DNA of 64,000 nt from Culex pipiens pallens. Taxonomy: Eukaryota; Arthropoda; Insecta; Diptera; Culicidae. Made by a program: the position numbers and the translations under genes. The stretch lies in contig NC_068939.1 of assembly GCF_016801865.2 (NCBI RefSeq), positions 129,546,917 to 129,610,916 on the forward strand, given 5' to 3'. Below the pieces are notes generated by a model. That model saw only the letters and a program-made list of their open reading frames with translations. It had not been told where the DNA came from and ran no database searches. Below are positions 24,341-35,395 of the stretch, piece by piece (the first letter of the stretch is position 1; each line of letters starts with the position of its first letter).

Positions 24341-24414
24341 GGGCGAATCCTAGATTTTTTCAGGAATTGACTTTCGGAACATTAAAAATTAAGAACAAAA
24401 CGCTTCTATAAATT

Positions 24415-25460
24415 AACGTTTATTCCTGCAGCTATTATTACATATTTCTCTCTGCTCAAACCGTTTTTTTCCTTCTCTATCAGAGAACCTTGCCCGTTGC
24501 AGTTTATTTTTTCGAACTGAAGTTTTGCTTTTATTTGTTGCGTACTGCGCGCGTTGTTAGAGCATCCTTAGTTTTCTGTCTGCAAACGTGTGATAGCATT
24601 GCGGTTCTTTTTGTTTTGTCTCGAGGTTGTTGTATAATACTTAAAAGGAAGATTAGGATCATTGTTTGTCTGCTCGTAATATAGTTTAGTTTTATTCTGC
24701 ATTTATTTTTCTCTCTCTCTCTCTGAGTAGTTGTGCTGCCTTACTCTCTCGTTCTCTTTTCTGTGTGGTTTGATAAAGTTGTTTTACGATTTAAAGTTTC
24801 TTACTCGTTACAGATTTATAAGTGAGCACCCTCGTTAGTTCTTTACAATAGGTTTTGTTTGTTTGTTTGCACGCGTTTTGTTTTTTTTGTCGAATAAATT
24901 TTGTGTCAACTGTTGCGATGGTACAGAGGAAAATCAACGTCACCCTTTTGTTTGTCTAACGTTCTGGTTAAAGCATCTTGCTGTTTGTCAACTTAAAGTT
25001 TTTGTTTTATATAATAGCATCATCAATCATGATTACCGCCTGGATTCAATATTTTGTTATGTTATACAGTTGTTTTTAGTCAACTACTGACTTATTGGTA
25101 ATTTTTTTTACGATATTTTTGACCCTTTACTGTGTCATATTTGTGTTGCAATTATATATATTTCTCCTCTACACTCTGGTACTGTGCCTTTCACGGTGTG
25201 GTACACTTCTACGTTTTCTTTTTGTTTATTCTTTCTCTTATCTAAGGCAGTGATATATATCAGATTTTGCGTATGAATTCATTAAAATAAACATTGCTGC
25301 GGAATTATTTGATTCCGCATAGATTTTGTTTGCTTTGCTGCTGTTTGTGTTGAGTTATTTTCAAATTTATCGTCAATCGATTTATGAAAAAAAAATACAA
25401 AAAGTATTAAAACAACAACTAAAAAAAATCAATAAAAAACTCGTTTAAATCAATCAAAAT
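24415..25460 (-). other. T-rich, low-repeat segment; possible distal 3' UTR
   Basis: On the minus strand this is A/AC-rich and unlike the neighbouring repeats. The plus strand has a TTTATT at about 24419, which is AATAAA on the minus strand. A (CT)n run lies at 24711-24724. It could be distal 3' UTR of the peptide gene or of Akt, or an unannotated non-coding exon. No reading frame supports a protein. Confidence 0.25.
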
Positions 25461-25469
25461 AAGTCTTGC

Positions 25470-25760
25470 TCCAATTTATTTGTGACAACGGTCGTATCGC
25501 CTGCCTTGGGCGAATCCCGAAACTATTGCCCAATTTTTCAAACTTAAAATAATTTTGAATTTTTGTTTGCAAGAGAAAACTTTTAGGAACTGACAAAAAA
25601 TATTTAATCAACTTTTTACAGTGATTATTTTTTTAGTTAAATACATCGTTATTTCTTCACAATTTATGTACTTGTCAATCATCTCCAAAGTCGAAATCAC
25701 TTCCAATCAAACACTTTTATGCCTATGATCGTTTCGCTTGCTTAGGGCGAATCCTGAGCT
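25470..25760 (-). repeat. Two copies of a motif spaced ~235 bp apart
   Basis: The motif 'cttgcttagggcgaatcc' with an upstream 'gatcgt(a/t)tcgc' occurs at about 25489 and 25724. Related copies lie at about 24325, 28456 and, more weakly, 28690, the last two again about 235 bp apart. On the minus strand the copies can encode similar short C-termini such as SGFAQGRRYDRCHK-stop and GFALSKRNDHRHKSV-stop. Confidence 0.55.
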
Positions 25761-25923
25761 TTTAACCAACCGACAAAAAAGGTCCAGGTGGTTATGTAAC
25801 AGACATGACCGTTACGACAAAGAACGTTGTTAGAATGTTAAATTACATAAATGTCTGTATCGAGTGTCGATAACCACGAATTTAGCCAAAATTCGCATGG
25901 TTCCGTAAATGTTCCCCCCCATC

Positions 25924-27457
25924 CAGGGTTGCGAATGAGCGAGCGCTCACGGAAAGCGTGCTCGCTCCAGCTGGAGCGTGAGTTTTTATCAGGTAGCTCG
26001 TGCTCGCTCACGCTCACTGGAGCGTTTTGCGCTCACGTGAGCTGGTGAGCCAAAGTAGGTAGTTGTTTTCCCCTGTTGAAGCATCTGCCTGTTTGAAACG
26101 AAGTTTCTAGAACTATCTCAGAACAGGCAGCAAAAACAAACAAGAAAGTGGTCAAACGAACAAAAGTAAGCAATGAAATGGATTTAGTCGGCGAACTGAA
26201 ATATACGTTCTATTTTAAATTCAGAATTAGCCAAGGGGCAGAATGATTCACTTTTGAGTGAGCTAACAAAAAGCTAACTCATTCTTAATGTAAAAATTCA
26301 TTGACGTGAAGAGATGCATTGATATGTACAAACAATTGAATTAATTGACAAATTATGTTTATTTTAAGTTTCTAGAATGTGGAGTTTTGACTCAAGGCGG
26401 TTTTAAAAACACAAAAAAAACTGTTTATAAAAAAGCAGTAAGCTTTATAAAAGTTATAATCATCTCTCATATTTGGAACATTTTACAGAATGTCCATATT
26501 AAAAAAAATCATTTATTGAATCTATAAATGAACATTTTCAGGGGCTTGGTAGCGGAAGTGTTAAATATAATTAACTTGGGGGAAGAGGAGCCACCCTTTA
26601 TGTGGTAAAACAAAATAATGACAATTTATATTATTTCATTCAAATGGATTATTTCAAACACTAGCAATTTGGAGGCTTTAATGTAAAAAGAAAACTGATT
26701 CAACAATTTTACCTCATTTTCTAAAATGAGAAAGAGAAAGATTAACTTTATAAATATTATCGGCCGTTTCCAAGCACTGAACGATTTATGAAACGGAATG
26801 ATTTTATTAATGGCTGCTCATTCTGACCCGCACGCTGGAAAAGTAGTCAACAAACTGTTTAGGTACATAAAACAGTTTAATGTTATATTTTAATAAACAA
26901 AGCACATGAAATTGAATCGAGCTTACCAAGTTTTTCTAAGGGTTTCAGTCCTTTTTGTTTACGCGCTCATACCCTTGCCCCAGCAATTGTCTCTGCTTAC
27001 CTTAACTATTTTAAAGGTAAGCCCGATTAATTCGAAAATATTTAAATTTTCAACTCTGACTGTAGGTCTCCAATATGATTTGACCCTTGCGAATCCAATT
27101 TATTATTCAAAAACATAGTCAATGAAAATAAGCTATTTCAATTAATATATAAAAAAAATGATCCTAAGTGATGTTTCCACTGACATGCTCATGCTGCGTC
27201 TTAAGCAAAAAATCTAACTAGGATTGAAGAACAAAAACTTTCTCAAAAACGTAAAACGATTCGCGATACTTCCAAAGTGAGCGCTCCGTGAGCGAAAAAT
27301 GAGCGCGAGCGCGAGCGTGGGGCAAACGCGAGCTGAAAAAAATCGGAGCAAACGTGAGCGCGGGCAAACGTGAGCTAGCTCACGCAGCGCTCCTCCTCAC
27401 GAATGAGCGAAAAATGAGCGCTCACGAGCGCGTGAGCGCGTGAGGATCGCAACACTG
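25924..27457. mobile_element. hAT-like non-autonomous element with GAGCG arrays
   Basis: The ends are cagggttgcga at the left and a complementary tcgcaacactg at the right. The flanking 8-bp duplication is CCCCCATC (25916-25923 and 27458-27465). Both subterminal regions (about 25935-26055 and 27280-27445) are dense in gagcg and gctcac in both orientations. The 1.2-kb middle is AT-rich without a transposase frame. The target is a diverged relative of the 141-bp array unit ('gttccccccatc' then 'ggaacatccctgagg'). Confidence 0.87.
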
Positions 27458-27540
27458 CCCCCATCGGAACATCCCTGAGGGTACCAGTCGATCTGTGACT
27501 AGCTCCGTTACGGGTGAAGCTTTGACTTATTTTTGTTTGA

Positions 27541-28106
27541 CTATTCGCGATTAAAAGCTCAATAATTCCACCAGATGGCGCGAAGCATCGAAGTATGACG
27601 ATTAAAATTTTCCCTGTGTGGTGACATAGGAATGAAAACTTTAAATTTATTTTTTTAGCTCTTAGAACAATTTTTGAGAAAAAATTCAAGTGGTACGAGT
27701 GTAAACTTTTTGCCCTCTATAAATTCACGCAATAAAAAAGACATAAAAAATTGGCTCTTAAACGCCAATTTTTGCCTTTGAGGTTATGTATGCGAATTCT
27801 GTTCTGTTAAATTCCAGCGTTCAAAACAACTTTTGAGCAAAAATTCGAGCTGATACTGTGTAAACTCTTGATGCTCTATAATTTTACCTATTTTTTCTTT
27901 AATTTTTTTTTCAAAATCTTTTTTATTGCGTTAATTTTTAGAGGGCAAAAAGTTTACACTCGTACTACTTGAATTTTTTTTCAAAATTTTGTTCTAAGAG
28001 CTGTAAATTAAATTTTAAGTTTTCATTCCTATGGGAAAATTTGAATCGTCATACTTCGATGATTCGCGCCATCTGGTGGAATTAAGAAGCTTTTAATCGC
28101 GAATTG
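27541..28106. mobile_element. Foldback element with ~170-bp arms
   Basis: Positions 27541-27720 and 27937-28106 are inverted copies, sharing tcgcgattaaaagct, 'ccaccagatggcgcg' and 'tcgaagtatgacg'. The loop is about 215 bp. No coding capacity. Bases 28107-28440 contain nothing recognisable. Confidence 0.8.
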
Positions 28107-28679
28107 AAGTAAAAATATTTGGTTCCTATTCTCTGCCCAGTTAGTGAACAAGTAGGGGAAATTCTCGTATGTTTGGAAGGTTAAGCAATCGTTCCTAACT
28201 CCATCCAATTTGCGTATTTTCACTATTTAAACAACTAATTTTGCAAAACTTTTGATAGAAACTTCCTTGCTCACTTCTTATTGAGCTATTTATCACTCCA
28301 TTTCAGTTGAAAACGCTTTCAATTAGCTTTAATTGAATGTCAAAGTTCTGACCTGCCAACATTAGAGGCACGCTGGAATTTGATGCTGTTCCCCTACTGT
28401 CACCAAAAACATTTGTTTTAAAATCGAAATGTCGCTCTTCAGCTCATTTATGTGAATGATCGTATCGCTTACTTGGGGCAGATCTTGCAACTTTTACCCA
28501 GTCTTACTTTGCATTTCTGCTGTTTTTAAAGTTAAACTTGGTAAATTATTGCAAAACAAAACCGTCAAAATATCTCCAAACAAATCTAAGAAATTCTACT
28601 TGAAAATTTTTAAAATAACTTGGCTTTTTCAAGTCAAAATTAAAACTTGGTTCAAAGTCCAACCAACTCCGTTTCAAAC

Positions 28680-29075
28680 TTATTTATGCCAACAGTCGTA
28701 CATCATGTTCTGTTTTGCAAGGAGCGCGTCCAGTCTGAGGATAACTTGCCGGAGATCCGCGTCGTACATTTTCCTGTGCGGCTTAAGTTGACAAAAATCT
28801 TTGAGAAAGTTCCAGGAAATTTTCTTCTCCTCGTCACCGAATGTTGTGGCCGTTGCTAGGCTACAAGAAAAAAAAAAACAGAAGGTTGGCTTCCGACGTG
28901 GTGCATAGCATAGCCTACTAGACTTTACTTCCGTACTTTTTTGAAGATAAATATTTTTTTCGAAATCAATTGATAAAAAAATTAAATTGTCAAAAATAGT
29001 CAAAAAAAAAATGTTCTGATTTTGGGGGTTCAATACTTACAACAGCAACAAACAATTCAAACGAAACAATAACAT
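28680..29075 (-). CDS. Two-exon gene for a predicted secreted 71-residue peptide
   Basis: Exon 1 (29041-29075) codes MLLFRLNCLLL plus two bases. It ends in a consensus donor, gtaagtattg. A 180-bp intron closes with a pyrimidine tract and cttgtag. Exon 2 (28680-28860) resumes in phase and ends at TAA. The N-terminus MLLFRLNCLLLFLATATTFG is a textbook signal peptide. The mature part, starting near DEEKKISWNFLKDF, is charged and predicted helical and ends YDCWHK. It has only two cysteines (C35, C68). Codons in exon 2 look like host coding sequence (GAC, GCG, CTC, CTG). I do not recognise a family. A TATA-like ttatatg lies about 70 bp upstream of the ATG. Join, phase and signal peptide agree, but without transcripts this remains a prediction. 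Confidence 0.55.
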
Positions 29076-29079
29076 TTAA

Positions 29080-30135
29080 TGATAAATTTCAGCGTTTTCC
29101 GCTTGTTTTTTTTTTTTAATTTGGCTGTTTGGCGAAATCCAAAAACATATAAATGGGGTTGTGTCTTTTTTCAGTAATTTTGTGGGCCAGCAAATTTTGA
29201 AATCCGTCTATTTTGAGTTATCAGTAAGTTTTTTTTTTACCTCACATTTTTGTTTTATTTTATCCACTATCGGCTAGATTTAAACTAAACGCTACATGTT
29301 TTGGGGGGGTACTTTATTTGCTCTGCAAGTTACACCTCCTTTTTATTTATTTTTAACTTTATTTCTCGGGCATTTGTTTATGGTTAATCCGCGCGCACTT
29401 GCTTGCATCTGATTGGTTAAACTTTTTTTTTTAGTTTTATCACAGTTCGATCTTTTACCTTAGTTTCATGTTTTTGTTGTGTTTTTCTTTCCTCGCGTTA
29501 TAATTACTCCTTAAACTTATTATAAATTTTAGCATTCATGGTTGAAAAAGGAAGAGCCATTTTTGTTTTTAGTTTTAAATTGCAGGGGAGGTTGTGAACG
29601 GTTTTCGCTTCTTATCTGCTACAATATTTTTTTTCTGTTTGACTATTTTGTTGTGGTTGTGAATGTGGATAGTTGTATGAAAAAAAAAACGTAAAAAAAG
29701 TGGGAATGGAATATTTTGTCTGTTTCTGCTGCTTTTGGTTGGGCTATTGCTTGTGTCTTAAGGTGGGACACCTGTTGCGATTGCTCCTGTTTTTTTTTGT
29801 TTTGTGTGTCAGCGTTACCTGAAGTTAACCGGTCTATTGCTGGGCGAAAGGTTTCTACGCTGGCGAGGGACACGCCCCTTTCCAGAACGCCCCCCTCGCC
29901 ACACGCGCTTCAACTAAATATTGTTTCTGCTCCTTCTCATGCTGCTGCTGCTGCTGCTGGTTTTCGAATCAAAACGAAATGTGTCGTCGAACCGAACCAC
30001 GCGCACCACCCTTTTGGGGGGAGGTGGTGACTTAGTTCATTCCGGAAACACTGCCGCAAACGAAAAGCTGTTGCCGATCTCCGGAGAGTTGTCCGGTACC
30101 TGCTCTCTGCTGGGGGGTCCTTTGCGCGAGTCTGC
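29080..30135 (-). other. Akt 3' UTR and promoter region of the peptide gene
   Basis: Sequence directly after the Akt stop codon on the minus strand. It is low in interspersed repeats and contains short CAG/CTG runs (29939-29958) and several A-rich tracts. Insect Akt messages carry long 3' UTRs, so part of this is probably transcribed. No clear poly(A) signal can be assigned. Confidence 0.4.
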
Positions 30136-30216
30136 TCACTGCATCGACACGTAGCTGTTGGGGTTGTTCATGAACGACGGCGTGTTCAGGGTGGATGCCA
30201 TGTCCTGGTAGCTGAA
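30136..30216 (-). CDS. Akt: Akt coding exon 5: hydrophobic motif and C-terminus
   Basis: Residues 519-544, FSYQDMASTLNTPSF to YVSMQ-stop, preceded by a ctctgccccacag acceptor. The TORC2-target serine (S520) of the hydrophobic motif lies here, two codons into the exon. Confidence 0.93.
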   Translation of the reverse strand, partial: FSYQDMASTLNTPSFMNNPNSYVSMQ

Positions 30217-33200
30217 CTGTGGGGCAGAGGAAAAGGAGCAAAAAAAAGGAATAAGAACATTGAAGTTGAACTATTTAAAAAAAAATAAACCAAGCAAACT
30301 GTCAAAAAGTGCGAGTTTGTTTGCTTGCCGTAGTGTAATAGCTCCTTTAGTACACCATAGGCTCGCAGAAATGCCGATTGGGCTGTATCGCTCTAAGGCC
30401 GTATCCACGGCTGGGGTGCAAATCAAAGTTCCTCTAGTCTTATGAATACTATAATCAAATTCGCCACCTTAAAAAGAAACTCCGTTTTTACCACAGATCT
30501 AAAAATTCATAAATTCTGGAATTGCAAAAAATGAAAAATTCAGACATTGTTAAATTTAAAAAAAATCAGGTATTCAAGAATTCTACAGTTTAAAAATTTA
30601 AAATTCAAGAATTTAAAAATTATAAAATTTGAGGTTTTTAGAGTTTTTGTGTATTTGATTATATTTTATGAAATGATAGATTTTTTTTTATCTGTTTTGT
30701 TGAAGATTATTTTCGAAATGATTTAGATATTTATGATTCCTTTTGATTTTGAATTTCTTTTATTTTCAAAATTCTTCTTTATTTTTAAGATACTCCTCAT
30801 GAAAAAAAAATTAGCATTTGCTTATTTTTTGAATTTTATTTTTTAATTTTGTTAAATTTTTTTAAACTCTTTTAAAAATTTATATTTTTTTTAATCCTTC
30901 TAATTTTTTTTTAGAATCTGTTTTTAAATTTTCGATTTGTTAAGATTTGTGACATTCTTGGAATTTTTGTTTTGTTTTTATTTTAATTTTATTTTATTTT
31001 TGAAAATATTTAAATTTATGGGGTACCAAAAGTTGCGTATTTTAATTACGAAAATTTTGATACCCAAACATGTATAGGTCATCGCTAAATTTTAAAGTTA
31101 TCGCAGTTTTAGTGAAAAAAGTAGATTTTTTCGCATTTCGTCATTTTCCTGTTGTAGCGCGCGGCGCGTCGAAAAACCCAGATTTTATTTTCAAAAAATC
31201 ATATCTCGGCATCCTGTTAATGAACCTCGCCCATGTTTTCATATGTTATGTAAAATTGTCCGAGGAATCCGTAAAAAACATTTTCAGATATAGGATATTT
31301 GGTCCAGACACCAAACCGGCTCCGTGGCTTAATGGTTACGGCTTCTGCCTCACAAGCAGAAGGTTCAGGGATCAAATCCCAGTCGGTACCTTTGAAATTT
31401 GGAATCAGGAATTTGAACAAAAATACGAAATTGAATCAGGTGGGATTCGAACTCACACCTTTGGATTGGTGGTCTGGGACGCTAAGCAGTCGGCCATCAG
31501 AAGGTTTACAGTCTAATAGTGAATTGGTCCGTACTGTTGAAACATGTTATCTTCTCATATTAAATACGCGCTGATCCCTGATTTGCCTGAGGGGATTGGA
31601 AGTCTAAATATAGATCGAGTTTCCTTCAGATGCTTGCTTCTATGTTTAGGCGGGGCCGAACAATGCCCAGCGACCTCGGAATTGGACCGCAAGGAGCTCT
31701 GTCATTCTGAAACGGGTCGTTGGAAGCAGCGCGAGGGCTATCACCACCTAATACCCGGGACTGAGATAAGTTGTATCAGCATTCGGCATATACAAAGTCT
31801 GATACAGATTATACTTTCCCATTAGGTTTTACACCGTGACGTCATTTGACAGCTCGTGTGCACTATTTACATGGTCTTCGTCGATTGTCGACAAATTTCC
31901 CCGAACAAAATCGACGACCGCATCGAACTGTGCTAAGTCCATGTAAACAGTGCACTCCTTTCTAACCTCCAAATCGAGTCGGCGTAAAACCTAATAATAT
32001 CGCTACCGGCTAGCGGGTATTGGATTGGACCACACACACACACACAGGATATTTGGTCCAGACACCGTCAAAATTGCATTTGAACTTTTCATAAGACTTT
32101 TTCAAATGTTAGGCTAGATTTTAGAAATTCCAAACTATTTTTTCTTAAAAGTCAAACTTATCATCTTTCATTTCATCGACGAAAATGGCAATTTTTTTGG
32201 ACCATTCTAACACGGCGTAGGCCACCCTAATGGCCATACAAAAAAAAATACGGGTCTGATTATTTTGGCCAAGGAACCCCCAGAAAAAATTTGAGCCAAA
32301 TCGAATCTTTAACTTTCACATGGAACTGCTGTATATTTATTCGATTTTTCCCGTGCATCATTCATCCGTGAAATCCCGATGAACTGGGAGCACTGGGAGC
32401 TAATTTGCTATCGCGACAGGTACCGCGGTGGGCCTGCCCTCGGGTGCAAATTTGATTTGCTCCGATGTTTGCCCCAGCCGTGGAGACGGCCTAAGCTGAT
32501 TCACAATAGGCTACAATCGACTTTTTTTTCTAATTCCTTAAAACCAATTTTATCAAAAACAAAAAAAATGTAAAAGTTCCTCTTAATTATACCTTCAACT
32601 TCGTCGAACACACTAACTCGATCAGTAATTTCATTCTCGATTTATAGATTTTTAAATATTCAAAAACCATTTTTGTATGACCACTAGGCTGCCGTCTTAC
32701 GCATAATTGTCCCATGTCATTTTTTAACGATTTTGACTTTATGACAGTTTTGAGTTTATTGACCTGTACTTTGAGAAAAACACATAAAATCAGGTACTTT
32801 GTTTGGAAACTCATTAAAAACAACACCAAGTCTGTTTGTCCCATCGTTAAACTTCTACGCATAATTGTCCCACCAAGTATTTTCTTACACGGAATCATTA
32901 GTTTTACGAAGCATTATGTCTTGTTTACCTGTTGTATATCAAGAGGATCATAAATAAGTGTAATAAATTAATAATTGGGGCGATTAGGGACGAAAACAAA
33001 AACGAAACTATTGGCACTACGCCCCCCGGGGCATGGCCTTCCTCTAACGTGGGATTTCTGCTCCAGCGCCTCTGACGAGACAGGAGAAACCGGGACCGAC
33101 GTTTTTTACTTCACCATCCGATAGAAGCTCAGTGGATAAGGCGGGAATCGATTAGGGCGATTAGGGACACATAGAGTGAATAGAGACCCCCGGGACTATT

Positions 33201-35360
33201 ATGCGTAGAAACACAGAAATCGATCGAAAAATTTCAATCGCGTTTTTCTCAGTTGCACTTTAGGGTGGTCCTAATCCGGGCAACTATTTTAGTTTTATAC
33301 CTGTGGAGGGGGTAATAGGAGTCCGATCCTTATCTTTCTCGGAACTTTGCAGGCAAAAATCTTTAAAATATGGGGTCTTCGAGAAAGTTGTTCCAAATTT
33401 AATAAAGATCTTACATCCGAGTGATGATAAGGATCGGACATCTATTACGCCCTCCACCAGGGGTGCCAGGTTGCCAGATAAATCTGGCATTGCCAGATTT
33501 TTTGCGAGCCAATTTAAAAAAAAATAATTTTCTGTTTCTTCCATTCATTGTTTTATTGACGTGTTTTTTTTATTTTGTGAAGCTATAATGTATAAAAAGT
33601 GTAAATACACTGTTTTTTGAACACAAAATTGCTTATTACTTTGAGAAAAGTGGCTTGCCAGATTTTTCCCAGTTTTTTTGCCAGATTTTTTTCTCTTCAG
33701 ACCTGGTAACCCTGCCCTCCACAGAAAATAACTTAAACAGTTGCATTTTTATATAGAAAACATGAAAACAAAGTTTTATCCAAACCAAAAAATATAAATA
33801 CTATCATTCACCGAAACCTCAGAAAATTGCTCAGCTGCAAGTATAAAATTATTTTAATAATTTAAATCAAACCGCAAGAATTAATGGCAAACAGGGATGT
33901 TGCTAAATCGGACATTTAAAAAAAAATTACTAAAAAAACGTGCAAGGGGTTATGTTACACATGACCAATATGACGAAGAACTTTGTAAAATGCTCTTAAA
34001 ATTTAATAACTTTTTCCATTTGGCTATTGCCTATTACGGATTAGATTGCTACTTGTTCTCCAAGCCATTTGCAGGTTCGAAACAATATTCAATAAATTTA
34101 ATGGATGTTTTCTTACAATTAATCTTTGTTACCTGTGAAAAATGCGGCTCCTCCTGGATGGCCCCTAACGGTCCATTATTATCCGGTGGCGTCAACTCTA
34201 CACTCTCGCCAGTAAACTCCGAATCGAAGTAGCGCGTATCGGTGTCGGACGTTACCAGCGGTTTGAACGGCGGCGGAATACGCTTCTGGTACAGCTCGGT
34301 CCAGTTGATGCTGGAGAAGAACGGATGTACCATAATTTCCTTCGCGTCCGTTGGTCCTCCACCCAACCGATCCTTCGGCTGTTTCATCAACAGTCCAGTC
34401 AACAGATCGCGCGCATTTGCGGTGATATTCCGCGGGAACTTGACCTCCTCCATCAGGATCAACGTGAACAGGATGTCGTGATCACGGTTGTAGAACGGCA
34501 ACCGGCCGCACATCATCTCGTACATTACGACTCCGGTGCCCCACCAGTCTACGGCCAGCCCGTAATCGTTGTCCTCGAGCACCTCCGGGGCCAGATATTC
34601 CGGCGTGCCGCAGAAGGTCTTCGTGGTGCGACCGTACGTGATCTGCTCCTTGCACAGGCCAAAGTCGGCGATCTTGATGTGGCCGTCCTTGTCCAGCAGC
34701 AGGTTCTCCAGCTTCAGATCCCGGTACACGATCTCGTGCGAGTGCAAATATCTGTGTGTGGAGAAGTGAAAAGAGCGAACAAAAACAAAATCATTAGCAC
34801 GTGTGTGCACGCGTTCGTTCTTCAATGAATAACGAAGTGCCGTTACGGATGGGATATTGAGTCATTCTTAATGCACTGCGCAACTCCAAATAAGCAAGTT
34901 GCTAATTTTTAGGTCAACTAACTATACGTATCCGCCTATACTTGAACGTAAACAAATTAGTCATCGGGGCGAAATTCGGCTTAAAGTGCACGGAAATGCG
35001 ACTCACTTTTATGCGGCGCACGTTTTTTGGCAATGGATTTTATGGACGTTTGTTTATCAAATAAACAGAAAATTGTGTTGTCCCAAGCAGGAACGTGAAA
35101 TGTGCCCTGTCACGATGGTAAATTTGGAGATTGAATTTTATTTGCTAGATCAAGCCAATAGAAGTGCGTTGTTTCAAATGAGGTAAATTGAATCAATTAT
35201 TTTCGTACCTAATAGAAATAATTTGAACGCTTTATATAGTGTTGAACACTTTTCAAATATAAAATTTAAATATATTGAGTCAACATCAAATGCATACATT
35301 TCAAATGCATTTCTCAACGTAGTTTTCCATTTTAAAATTAATGGCATATATGTTTTGTCT

Positions 35361-35395
<35 letters not shown>

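Noticed and set aside
28647..28859. Plus-strand 70-codon frame opposite the secreted-peptide exon
   Set aside because: It is the antisense shadow of exon 2. The minus strand has the donor, acceptor and signal peptide.
31313..31390. Functional tRNA-Val gene
   Set aside because: Flanking 21-bp target duplication, extra tRNA-like unit and (CA)n tail show a SINE. The same reasoning applies to 48757-48832 and 49320-49387.
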